A stretch of DNA of 64,000 nt from Lepturacanthus savala (lineage: Eukaryota > Chordata > Actinopteri > Scombriformes > Trichiuridae), in the NCBI GenBank assembly GCA_030544235.1, contig CM060463.1, forward strand, positions 35,175,920 through 35,239,919, given 5' to 3'. Positions 50,060 through 61,933 of the stretch are shown here, one piece after another. Under the pieces are notes generated by a model. That model ran no database searches. It worked only from the letters and a program-made list of their open reading frames with translations, and was not told the origin of the DNA. Numbering within the stretch: the stretch's first letter is position 1; each line of letters opens with the position of its first letter. The position numbers and the translations under genes were made by a program.

Positions 50060-50560
50060 AATAATAATATTCGTCAATAATTGTCAGTGAATAAAGGGCC
50101 ACAATAAGATAAAACTCATTCTTTTTGGAATTACCAGAATAAAGTCATGATATTACAAGAGTAAGGTCATAATATTATGAGAAAAAAAGTTACTGTATGA
50201 AAAACAAATTCAATAGAGTAAAGATTCATTTCATTTACTTTTCCACAAAAGAGGAAAATTTCCCCTAAGTCAGTGTGGCTTTTTCTCTGGACCGATCGTT
50301 TTAAAGTCCTGATACTGATAATAATCTGGTGCTGATCTGCCAACAGATTAAGTATTTCATTATTTGTGAAACCGATACTGAAGCATAACTTCACAAGATA
50401 CTCTACATTCCTCATTGTAACACAGGTGGCATGACAACATTTTTGTAATATTTCAGCTTTGCTGTCATAATATTATGATTTTATTCTCATAATAAACTTT
50501 ATTCTTGTAATAAAAAAACATGTATTTTTTGTAGTGAGGCCCTCATACTCTGTCATAATT
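50060..50560. repeat. Relic with GGGCCAC / GAGGCCCTCATACTC ends
   Basis: 'AAAGGGCCACAATAAGATAA' on the left and 'AGTGAGGCCCTCATACTCTG' on the right look like decayed inverted ends. Repeats of 'ATAAAGTCATGATATTAC' / 'TCATAATATTATGA' inside are typical of a fish DNA-transposon remnant. The sequence at 48030-48110 is related. Confidence 0.5.
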
Positions 50561-53500
50561 TTGATATAACACAGATAAATCATTGGTTAATTAAAATGTG
50601 AGTTAAAAAAACAGCCGTACAAGAGTCAATGTTTAGATCAAGTACCTCTGCGGTAACCACTTACTTGTTGTTTTCTTTTCACAAAGGTTTAAGCTAATAT
50701 AGTTTGCAGTGAAGCCTTTAATAAACACTTAATTCAAAATCAGAATAATCAATATAGCTCTTATTCCAAAGCCTATTAAAAGTGATTACTTATAGTATTT
50801 TCAATGGTTTCATGTACAAAGAATGTGACCTTGTTTTCAGAGCACTGAGCTATTCTATTTCATTTTTAAATATAATTTAAGTGAATAGAAAACAGGTTCT
50901 CAATTTCCAAATTAAAAAATTTATACTGCTCAGCAACTATTATCAAAACATGAACTTTCAGTTCACCTTGAGCTGAAGTCAAAGTATTTTTCTGTATAAT
51001 CACAGGTTTGAAAACTAGAAAGGTTCAGCTTCTGAGCTCTGGGTGGCAGTGTTGATGCAATGAGGCCGTACTCGGCTTTCAGAGGAAATGTACAGCATGT
51101 GTCAAAACCTTTAAAAAAGTGCATTTCTTCAATGGTTCTGCAGGTGGTTCACCTCCCAAACCTTTGCAGGAAACACTTTCATTGACCATGTGCAAGATAA
51201 AATAAAAAGTAAAGCATCAAATGATGAATTCCTGTATATTGTGTGTAAAGTTTCATTCAGTATGAATGTTTTTACATATATTTCCATCCATATCCATGTA
51301 TTAAACTTCAATATATATTCATATGAAATTATTATTGACTTTTAATAAATTATTTCTAATAAATTAGACTTCCTTTAAATGCAATAATTAAATTTTCTAT
51401 AATAATAGGAATTATCCTTTGATTACAATTTGACTGAAACAATGTTTATAAAAAATATAAAACAGTTACGTTTACAACTTTGATTTAAAAATAATATGAA
51501 CATAATAGTCAGACAGATGCTGCTGGAAGATATTCAGTCAGAATTTGGTATTTCTGTCTTGCTGGACTATGTGAAATATTTTGAAAGAAAATATTTGTTT
51601 TTATAGTTATATTTATTTAAAAAAAATGAAATGTCACTTTTTTGCACCCACTTAAAGCAAATATACAAATGTGTGTCTAATTATATGAAATTATTGTTTG
51701 TAATTGTATTCAAATAAATTATAACAAATTTATGGTGAATTTATAATGTGACTAACAACAATAAATCATTGGAAAACATGAATTACAGTGATTTATGTTT
51801 TGAATCAATATTATGAATGAATTTAAGTAAATAAATGACTCTATTTTACTTACAATACCAATATATCGGGCCATTCTATTAATAATATTTATTCATTTGT
51901 AAAAGCAATAAAGGAAAAATGTTTCATGGCACAAAGAGGCTAAATAACTTGTAGTAGTACATGTAGTAGTAAACGTGATCCGTATGCTGCAATTTTTCAA
52001 GCATTTTTCTGAGCTAAAATCTATTTCTCCTCGGTTTGCGGCATGTTTTCTGCATTAGGAGGTAATAAACAAGTAATTTTTGCATGTATTATAAGCGTAT
52101 GTTTAGTTTGCTGTAGTCGTGTTACTGTAAAACGGCACAGTTTAGATTCGGCCGCGTTATACGGTACAGTACTGCATGTTTGCTTTTGTTGGAGGAATAT
52201 GAGAGGATTTGATGCCACATTTCAGATTCCTTCTTCTGCTTTGCATTACACATATTTTACGACCGTGCTGCGATTTTTAACATAGCGTGGCAGGAATATC
52301 TCTGCGGGCAATATTAGAGGTGTATTAATAACATTTCTTCAACATCTTTCACTTCTCCTCTGGCTCGAGTCAATATTGAGCTTGTATGGAACTCATTACA
52401 GAGAAGGAGAAAGCTGCTTTCTCAGTCTTGCTGCCTTGCCATTTTGTTCCGTCTGTGTTGTAGTCACCTGAACACGATCTGAAGACAGCCAGTCAAGTGA
52501 CCTGGAATCAATACAGTCAAACTCAGTGGAGGCATATAAATCAGCCTGGCTCATTTAACCCGTGAGGGTCCTGCTGCATAGCTGCAGCACTACGGCACGT
52601 AATAGGAAAGGCATGTTTGTTGACAAATAATTGATTCCAAATTCTTGTTTCCAGGCCAGTTTTAGTGACTTCATGCTTCATATCCACGAGGCATGTTGTC
52701 TCGCTGGCATGTTTACCAGTATTTACAACAGAATACTGTAAAATCCAGTTGAGCACAGCTGCAAGCCAGCTTTTTAATTTTTTTTTTAATCTGTAACTGG
52801 ATGTCCAGATATTTTTTAACTATAAAAAAAAAACAATTTGACAAGTTTGTGTAGTTTCTTTTTTTGATCAAGCTTTCTTTCTGGGCGCCGTCCCAATTAT
52901 GTCATCATTTTCTTTGTATAAATCTGTCGATTTTTTTGGACTATCTATAATTTCAGCTGCTGTCCTTATAACATCTGTCCACACGCTTGTCATCATGTCC
53001 TATAAAATCCAGTCTGTTTCATTTTCTGCACATCATGGCTCTGTATATAGAGATAGAGGAATTTTACTACCAGCTTCTGGAGCAGAAAATCAGTTTTATA
53101 CTCTAGGACTTTGGACCTGCTGGCCAAAAAAGAAATCTGTTTAAAAAAAAGGAGAAAACAAGTAAAAGTTATACTTCTTATGATTATTAATATGCAGTTT
53201 TATTTTACGTAGAGTATTTTTTAATTGAATGTTGAAATAAAGAATAAATGCCACTAATGGTATTGCCAGACTCCATCATGTCAACTTAAATCAAATTAGT
53301 GCAAACGCAGCTCTATATATTTTAATAGCGTCAGGAGATTAATTGTGACATGTTTTGAAGTTCTAAAGGTACTTTGAGCCAAAATCACATCAACTGATTA
53401 TATTTTATGATGATTCATGCAAAGGAAGGAAAGTTTTCAGTTCTGGAGGAAGTTACATTTCATTTTGACGTTGGTTCTTTGGCTCAATGATTGGAAAATA

Positions 53501-54551
53501 ACTGCTGTCCAGGTTTACCTTATTGACAAGAAAGCCTGTACAAACCTCCAATGTGATGCATGGAGGATGGTGAGCTGGTCTCACTTAAATACTATATGTC
53601 ACTATATATAGTATCACTATATGTTTCTAAAGCATCTCCAGCTTCACTGATCAGATCCATGGAGCATTTATTATGTAGCAGTTGTACATATGCAAATGTG
53701 AGAATTGTTAACTATGTAAGGAAGAATCAATGTGATCAATAATTATTGATTACCTAGTCAATGTTAGGTTTTAATTAATTTTTTTCATGTTTTTAAATGA
53801 CTCCCCCCATTTAGACATAAACCTTTAGTCGACCACATTAGAAAAAAAACATGTAGGCTGTACACGTGTTTTAGATCTGACTCAGTCAGTGAGTTGATCT
53901 CACAACCATTTAATCACTCATTGGTTGTTTTGAAGTCAGTAGATATAAACTCAACTACACAGTTATTATCATACTATCACACTCTTTTTCATATTTTTTG
54001 GACTCTCACTCCTTATCATCCTGCTTTATTTTACAGCAGGAATAGAGTAGCACGACCATTTTCCACAGTTTGTCTTACTGCCTCCACAGCGGAGACAAAC
54101 CAGACTACAGTCTGCTATTTTTTTTTTTACTTTATAGAGAGAAGAGGAGACACTTAGTTCATACTCTTGTTGCGAAACATTTAGAAAAAAATCTAAATTT
54201 TTGCATAAAAGCAGTGAAATATTTATTCAATTGCAAGTTTAATACTAAAATATTTGTATTTTTAACCCATTGAGCCTTTGTGTCTGTTTAAATACAAACC
54301 GAGGAAAGGCGGAAAAAAACCAACTTTATTCTAATTTGCGTATTATATGTGATATTCCTACTTGGCAGTTTAGAAGCAGTTTCCATTCTGTAACAGTAAC
54401 CTATATGCCTGCAATGACATGCATGTGTGACACAAGCATGCTACAAAATTGATAAAGTCTTAATACATATCTAGGCTAAAATGTTAAATCATATATATGT
54501 ACTATATATGTACAAATATACAATTCATATATATATATATATATATATGTT

Positions 54552-54558
<7 letters not shown>
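50561..54558. other. Intergenic stretch, no gene recognised
   Basis: Very AT-rich to about 51900, then mixed. A non-repetitive, more complex part lies at about 52330-52750. Open frames (for example 52899-53144) have no domains. Confidence 0.45.

Positions 54559-54621
<63 letters not shown>
54559..54621. repeat. (TG)n microsatellite, about 62 bp
   Basis: Preceded by a short TA run, so compound. Confidence 0.97.
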
Positions 54622-54624
<3 letters not shown>

Positions 54625-54979
54625 ATATATTAGTCTGAGAAGAAACTAACTACAGTCAGGTGATCATTTTAATGGGAAACGACAAGAAGGAAACCAATTA
54701 AACTATCAATATTAGAAGCGAACATTGTAAAAACAAAAGTTGAACTTACTTAAATTGGTGTTCGTCACCTGTTACTGCGGCCAGGAGTCCTCTAATAGTC
54801 CAGAGGGGCCCCGTAATTCACCCCAAAGATTATTAAGCTGGTAAAAGCAAGAGCCAGTATTTCCATTTCAGGTGGTGCGGCGGTGAGAATAAGTTGCTCC
54901 ATATTTTATAAATGCCCCACATGTTCCCAAAACACTTAATTATCGCTACTAGGCAGTGCGGACTGTCCTTCCCTCGTTG

Positions 54980-55362
54980 ATTGACAGCGGGATAAATTAA
55001 AGTTGCTTTGAAGGGGACGGCGGGTCCTCTCGATGCGGCAGCTGCGTCAAATATTCAAACATTTAAAACATTTTTTAGCACTTTTTACGCACCTAAACGT
55101 GTTCTATCTCTTATATGTGACGCCTGCTTGATTAGAACAGCGCTTAAACGCTCACCTGCGTTTGCGTCTTGCTCGGTGCTCCCCTCCGTCTGTGGTTTTT
55201 TTGGTCTCGCCCAAACTTGGTTCAGATTTGAGTTGGTTTTCCCAGCTATCTGAGATCGCTCTACCGGAGGTGAAGGACCGTCTGTCCCCTTCGCTGCCGC
55301 TGCTGTCAATGGCTTTCGGGGCGTATTTTATTTGAATGTCTGGGCCTTTTAAGTGACCAATA
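54980..55362 (+). promoter_or_regulatory. Probable 5'UTR and promoter-proximal region of the EphB-type gene
   Basis: Clearly more CpG-bearing than the flanks (for example 'GGGACGGCGGGTCC', 'ACGCTCACCTGCGTTTGCG', 'TTCGGGGCG') and directly upstream of the signal-peptide exon. An in-frame TGA nine bases before the ATG closes the reading frame. No TATA box is evident, and the start of transcription cannot be placed by eye. Confidence 0.5.
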
Positions 55363-55414
55363 ATGGATATTCTATGGATATTATGGACCATACCGGCCGT
55401 AATAGCTGTTGAAG
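55363..55414 (+). CDS. ephb2: Probable first coding exon of EphB receptor tyrosine kinase (signal peptide), partial gene
   Basis: The ATG has A at -3 and G at +4 and an in-frame stop upstream. It encodes MDILWILWTIPAVIAVE plus one base of the next codon, then GAAG|GTAAGC. A short hydrophobic signal peptide ending Ala-Val-Glu with a phase-1 donor fits EphB genes, where exon 1 stops just before the mature start (E)ETLMD. In human, EPHB2 lies beside LACTBL1, which supports ephb2 over other EphB members. The ligand-binding, fibronectin and kinase parts would lie beyond the window; I searched 55415-64000 for an exon 2 starting with codons for E-T-L-M-D and saw none. Eph receptors bind ephrin-B ligands and guide axons and tissue boundaries. 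Seventeen residues cannot exclude another secreted or membrane protein. Confidence 0.55.
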
Positions 55415-58400
55415 GTAAGCGTGCGTTTTCCATCCTTTAAAAAAAAAAAAAAAAAAAAGCCGCATCCTCCAGCCGGCTTTGAGTTTTTCAGACAAAAGCG
55501 CGTGGACGTTGAGCTCTTTCAAATTAAAAATCAATCGAGATTTAAACCACTTTTCAGCTTCCTGTAATATGTGTCCATGTGTTTGTACCGCGGGGCTTTA
55601 AATGGAGTCAGTTTAAAAACAGCAGACAGGAGGGATGATGGTGGGACGCAAACATGTTCCCGCAGCATCCCGCAGGTACACGCATACGGTTCAGCGTTAA
55701 TAACGGTATAAAAACGCGGAGTTGAGCAGATTAAAAAAGAAATCTCATCCAGGGAAGTCTCATCATGTGTGTCCATGGAGGTGTGTCACCGATGTAATCT
55801 CAGTTGTACAAACAGTGGTAATAAACACCTCTTTAAACATTTTATTGCGATCAAATATACACACAGATCACATCCACATGCATAGACTGTAGTTGTCTGG
55901 TCGTTATAATGACATTAAACACGCACATCGTGCGGTAATGGGTACTAACGTTAGTCTGCGTGGCTCAAAAAACGCACAATGAAACAGGTTGGATGTGGAA
56001 AAATAATCTTTATAATATTTAGAGTAATCTGCCTACGATGCTCAAAAGTAAATGTTTAGACTACTAGTTTTATTGTAGTTATTATGATATTCAAATCCAT
56101 AGGATGTTGTAATATTTGACTTTTAATCTTACAAAAAATATTTGAGGAATTATGAAACCTATTTTTTTCATTGTCCCCTTTAATTTCTTTTTTATAGTTT
56201 CAGTCTGTAATTTAAATTGTAATCAGCCTGTGATTTTGTGAGGCTGAACTGAATTTGCCCTGTGACAGAGCAGAAGACACTTGCCACACTGAGGGATGGA
56301 AAGTGTCAACCCATTCATTCATTCGGGCTATTTCTAGGAGGATGCTGTCTTCTTCCTCTGAAACTAAACCTCATGATTACAGTTTGGAAGCTATGTAAAA
56401 AACGTGTTGCCATGGGATAAAACAACAACAACAAAAAGCAAAACAAGCAAACAAAAAATAAAGATACTTGTTTACTGTGAAATCATCTGTAAAAACGTCC
56501 CGTGTTTGTCCAGTAAAGGCTGATGGGCTGTCGGGCCATGCAGGACTGGCACAGACCCTGATAAACGTCATCTATGCAGACCACTTACTGTTCCTGTTTA
56601 TAGTTTTCTATGTAGTTACATATCCAGGACTCCCAAAACGCCATCTGGAAGGACAACTTTAAATTACACATTGGCAGCTATAACATGCATGTCCTAGCTA
56701 TAAAATTTGAGTCAAAGTTTTAAAATTTTATTTAAGGTTAAAATTATATTTACAGCCTCGGCTTAGCACTAAACCCACATACCATTCAAATATAGGAAAC
56801 AATGTAAACTACAGATTCTATAATTTTTTTTTAATTATATTCTTGGACATTCACAAGCTCCATATTAAAGATAAAATGCATACATAATACATGTCCAAAA
56901 TACTAGGTTTTAAAAATATGATATTGAATTTGAAACTGGATTTAAATACAATATATATTCATAAAATATGTAATAGATATTTATATATTGTAATTCCATA
57001 GAAATTAAATTTAAAATTGAATATAAATTCTAATTAATATTATAACCTTATTATTATTTTGTTATACTTTTATTCTTGCTGTTTTGCCCGAGGATGAAGG
57101 AACCACAGGATGTGAAAATTGCCAAAAATAACACTGGATTGACACTGCGCTGTTTCCTCTTGTTTTCTTTTCCTCTGTACAGTGTAAACATGGTGATTAG
57201 TTGTTGTTTTCTATATGTCAAGATCTACTGTGAAGTGTAACTGTAAGATGAGGGGATACAGGGCCGAAAAAAAGCAATCGGTACAGTTTTTTAAAATTGT
57301 TATTATATTGTATTGAATCAGACGTGCTGTTTCGAAGAAGAAAGGCACTGTCGATATTTAGTGTTATATACTAAATTGTTTGCTACAGTAGCTTTGGGCC
57401 TGTCTGCTGCTTCACTGTAGGATGTTCTTTGATTCCGAAAACAGCTAGTTCCATCGCCGACCCAACACAGCCCCTCCTCCATTTTACCCTGTGAATCACC
57501 CTAGCCGATCGTCCAATGGAGTCGAGAGGATGGCTTACGTATGAGAAATAAAGGGTTGAAAAAGAGGTCACTGCAGCTCTAATCCGAAAAAAAACCCAAC
57601 AACTCGGCACGCAACAGAAAAGAAGCCTCCAGTGAATCGTTTTTTGACACATTAGTTTAGTGCCGGGACACTTCCTTCCATTATAATGTTATTTAAAGTG
57701 ACACCGCCACATACTTTTATTATTTTAACAGCTACGTAACTCACTAAATGTGCACTAAATAATATTGTACAATTCAGAAAGTTTGGTTGACCATTAATTA
57801 GCTGGCTGCTGCGACTTGAAAGCTTTGATGAATTAAAAGCATTTCTTATATAAGTTATTGGAGTACTCATGCAGTCACAACTGCAACATTCCTCCCTACT
57901 TCCTCCTTACTACCGTACCTGATTCCTGGAGCGCAAACATATGAAAGGGCTATTTGTACTACAAATAATCAATGAATCAGGCGTGGACCGCACCGAAGCG
58001 GATTAGAGGATTAGAACAGGGGCCAAACATAAGAAAACCCCAGCTGTGTCCCTCGTACCCATTTAGCAAATAGTGTCAACACCGCACACCATGTAAAGTC
58101 CGAAATACTGTAAATTTGCCTTCAGATGACAGTGTTTGGATTTAACCTCTGACCTTTCCTCTCAACACATTATCTCTTCACGTTATGTCCCCACTCAGTC
58201 AGTATTGTTGGGTAGGGCAAACATATATAAATGGCGATCATTCATCTGTGGCATTTGGCTATTTTTCAAAGGCATTTAATTTATCCTGTGGAATGTGAAA
58301 CAACAGTAAATTGTTGAATTGAGTTAATGCAGGCTGCCATCGATGACATGTCTTTATTGGTTTAGAAAACAGAAACAGACAGGCTCTTTTTTTAGAAAAT

Positions 58401-59289
58401 TAATGGAAGTAGAACTGCCAAGGAAATTAGCCTAGCTATGTCAAACATGTCTGTGAAAACACACTGTGGATTTATCCCTTCGTTAGTTTACCCATTAATT
58501 GTCATCAGCGCTGAGTTGACAGCCACACAAACACTGCTCATCTAATTCTGTTGAGTGGAAATTTTCAGATTCACCCCCGCCTATAAAATTGCAGTAGCCC
58601 TGTGTAGTTCAGGGGGATAAAACTCACCAGACACATCAGTTGGCTTTTTCCATTCTGTTGTGGTATTACAGTTTGTAGTTTGCAAACACTGCAGACATTT
58701 TTTCTTTTTTTTCTGGTGGGTTTGGTGTTGCTATGATGCAATAACAGCCTTCTCCAGACTCGTATGCAAGTAGTTGGGGTCAGCAGGATGATGGATCACT
58801 TTGATACAACATTTTTTTTTTGTTCTCTTTTTTCCTCTGAAGGAAATATAATGAGACAGAAACCAGAGTAGACGTTGGTGAAGTGGGGTAGAATGAGATC
58901 ACAGCATGACGTTTTATAAAAACCGTCCTGCAGATTTGATTGTATTTCAATATGTACTGCATTCCTCCGGCGCGCTGTTGTGAACCGGAGCTCACTCATT
59001 TGAAAGCGAAGTTGGCAAACGCTGTCCAAGTTAACTATTCATTTTTTAAAATTTGCTTTTTGTTTTGATCTAATTCCCGAAATAACGTATATTTGTAATT
59101 CACTAACCCTTCTCAGGACGGTTTTCTCAGGCACCCTGGCAGGTTCAAGGCGCAGTATGATCTCTAATGTTTTGAAAATCCTGCCAAGCTTTGGTAAAGA
59201 TGCTTTCATATGTAAATCCCGTAGTTGTTTTTGACCGGAATTGTTTTGTAAAAAGGCATAGACGTGCAAGTGTAATATGGAAACGTTAG
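55415..59289. other. Presumed intron 1 of the EphB-type gene, first part
   Basis: It starts with GTAAGC and has an A18 run soon after (antisense of T18, 55439-55458). CpG-bearing sequence persists to about 56000. No exon or RNA gene is recognised. Confidence 0.4.
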
Positions 59290-59600
59290 GTTTTGTGGAC
59301 AAGCGACAAAAGGCAGATGGAGGCGGGCTCTGAAATGGGATTAGATAAAGGTAAAACGAGCGACCATATACAATCCAGTGTTTTCCCAGTCCACCCAATG
59401 AGCAGATGCAGGGAGCCGGCCTGCACGCCAACCGCCACAGTGGGCTTTCACAAAGAATCTGTCTCTATTCAAGCCCTAATCCATGCTGCCGAGGGCCCGG
59501 GCATTGTCACTTTGCATGCAAAATTTCAATTAGTGCTGGTACCAGTTGTTTCACTTGAGGGAGGTGGGGGGGGTGTCACATTTCAGAGACATCTATAGCT
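59290..59600. promoter_or_regulatory. Candidate enhancer in presumed intron 1 (OCT palindrome, OTX-type sites)
   Basis: TTTGCATGCAAA at 59511-59522 is a palindromic POU octamer-like site, immediately followed by a CAATTAG homeodomain core. GGATTAG (59338) and CTAATCC (59476) are K50 homeodomain cores. The stretch is repeat-free and of mixed composition. This combination is frequent in conserved neural enhancers, but conservation is untested here. Confidence 0.35.
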
Positions 59601-60370
59601 ACCTTTAGGGTGAGATTAAGGAAGAAGTATCGCACTTTGCCGAAGAAAATATAGCGGCCTCTGCATTGCATACACTTACTGACTGAGCTGCTTTGCTTTG
59701 AATTTGGAATTTTCTCTGATAGACTTACTGTTTATTATCTGAAAGTTAAGCAGGAAAAAATAAAGGCAGATGTTTTCCTTCAGACAGCTTCACACATTGG
59801 GATTTGGATGCTGCATGGCTTTCAGCAGACAGACAGCGAGCAGGAACGTTGCGTATTTTGCTCCTGGCTCCGGCTCGTTTGACCAATTTGACTTAAGGAT
59901 TGAGTTCAGGACATGACGGACTGTTTGATGCTGTTTCCATGCTTTCAGCTGTGATTCCGACTGCTGCGGTTCACTGTTGAGAGCCAAGCCTCCCTTCCTT
60001 CTCCCCTACTGTTCCAGTCCACACATATTTGCCCTCTAGAGGTGATGCTAAACACGCAATTCAGCTCATGGAAAGTATTGAAGTTTAAGAAATTCAATAT
60101 TGGATTCAAAACTGTATTTAAGTGGAGCTAGTATGTGTTCAAAAGGCTTTTGAAGGGGAAAATAGTCAGAAATTGATAAGCAGACTATGTTGAGTAGAGA
60201 AGTTTGATGTTGTTTGTTCTTGACAGGATTACATGAGTGAATTAATAGCATGTGTAAATGAACTTGTTTTGTAAAAGGGTTGTGTGTAATAAGCTGCTTC
60301 AGCCTCCACCTATACTGATTTAGTTTTCTGAACTTTATCTACTGTAGTTATGTTATCTGCTGTAACTATT

Positions 60371-60835
60371 AGGGTGACATGAGGTAAAATGGGCCATTTA
60401 CAGTTTGGGGGGGTCCTCCCTTCTGGAAATTAGAGCCAATGACTACAAAGGTTTTCAAACTTGACATAACTGTGGTTGACAAGTAACAGGTGATTTGAAT
60501 AGTTTATGGTTTCTGTGGTGGGTGAGACAATACTTCAAATCTAGACTGAACCAGAAATGTGCATGGTAAGTAGCCTGGCATGACAAATCTAACTAAACCC
60601 ATTTTACCTGATGAGATGGACCATTTTAAAACCACCCATGCAAGAAAAAAAGTGGCACAGCAGATATTTCAAGATTTATAGGACCTAAGTTATATTTTAC
60701 AACATAATTCTAACACAAAATGATCAGAAACAGTCATTATTAATCACAAATATACATGGAAAACGCATATTTAGTATTGTGTGTTTGTCCCAAGCGATTT
60801 TACAAAAAGTGGCTCATTTTATCTGATATCACCTT
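60371..60835 (+). repeat. MITE-like element, CAGGTAAAATGGGCC family, copy 3 (compact)
   Basis: It starts AGGGTGACATGAGGTAAAAT and ends with the inverted form 'GCTCATTTTATCTGATATCA' plus CCTT. At 465 bp it is the shortest copy and best shows the inverted ends. An internal 'CCCATTTTACCTGATGAG' also occurs in copy 1. No frame. Confidence 0.78.
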
Positions 60836-61426
60836 ATATCTATTATGTCAATTTTGAGTAGTGTAAAATAAAACACAAAAACCAAACTCATAATGTTCTC
60901 AAAAAAGCACTAATTTTCAAAGAATTCTAGAAGAACACAGCTATTCATTCAGCACATGGCCTTGCATGCTGGTGTGGGATGTTGTTACAGTATCCCAATG
61001 CACACTGAAACCTACACATCATTATGCTGTTCACCACATGGCTTTGGTTTTGGTTGCTGCTGCTGCTGCTGCACAACTGCGACACATCTACATACTGTAT
61101 GCTCAGGTTGCATATCATATTTGTGTCAAGTTTACTTCTGTTCTTTTCCATGAGTGCACTTCAGAGTGAAGGGGGAGTGAGGAGGGATCAGATTACCACA
61201 GTTTTCAATTTAACAAGCATGCTGGGTAGATCTAAAAACAAATATAACGAACTGAACAGCAACTTTAAAGTTAAACTTAAAATGTTTCGCACTGCATAAC
61301 ATCCACAGACAACGTTAAGTGGCTCCGCACTTTTTATTTCTGCAGAAGAATATACTATATGTTGTGTTTAAAGTCCTTGGAAATAATCATTGTGTTTTCA
61401 TATCCTGTATCTTTATTAATCATTTA

Positions 61427-61933
61427 TTAACCTTCTATTGCATGAAATATTACGTAGACATTCTAAAACATGTTTTTCATGTTTTTATTACTTAATATGG
61501 CCTAAATAATATTATATATTTAAGAAATATAAGAAAAAGTTGTCAACATAGTCTCAGCTTAGTTTCATGCTATGTAAGTCAATGGAACTCCATTCGGTTT
61601 AGGAATTCTTCATATTTGCATACTATTGCCATAAGACAATTTTAGCATATTAGAAAAAAATGTATAACATCAAAATTGAATTATATTCACTTTCAATTTT
61701 TTATTTGGTGACACCTTCAGTTGTGAGACAATGATGCTCACATGTCAAATGTCCATGAACAAAAGGGACTGGTAAACAGGATATTCTGGTCATGTGACCT
61801 CATAAATTGTATGTCCTTCAAAATAAAATCCCTTTTCACATCTAACTGTGAAAAACAGATTTCATATCACAGCAATTTAGAAAATGAAGATAAAGTTGTT
61901 GCCAGGTGTCAACACAATGCAATAGAGGGTTAA
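61427..61933 (+). mobile_element. piggyBac-like MITE, copy E
   Basis: TTAA stands at 61427-61430 and 61930-61933. The ends are CCTTCTATTGCATGAAATAT and CAACACAATGCAATAGAGGG. The body is collinear with copy A, including 'GTAAGTCAATGGAACTCCAT' and 'GGTCATGTGACCTCATAAAT'. Confidence 0.85.
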
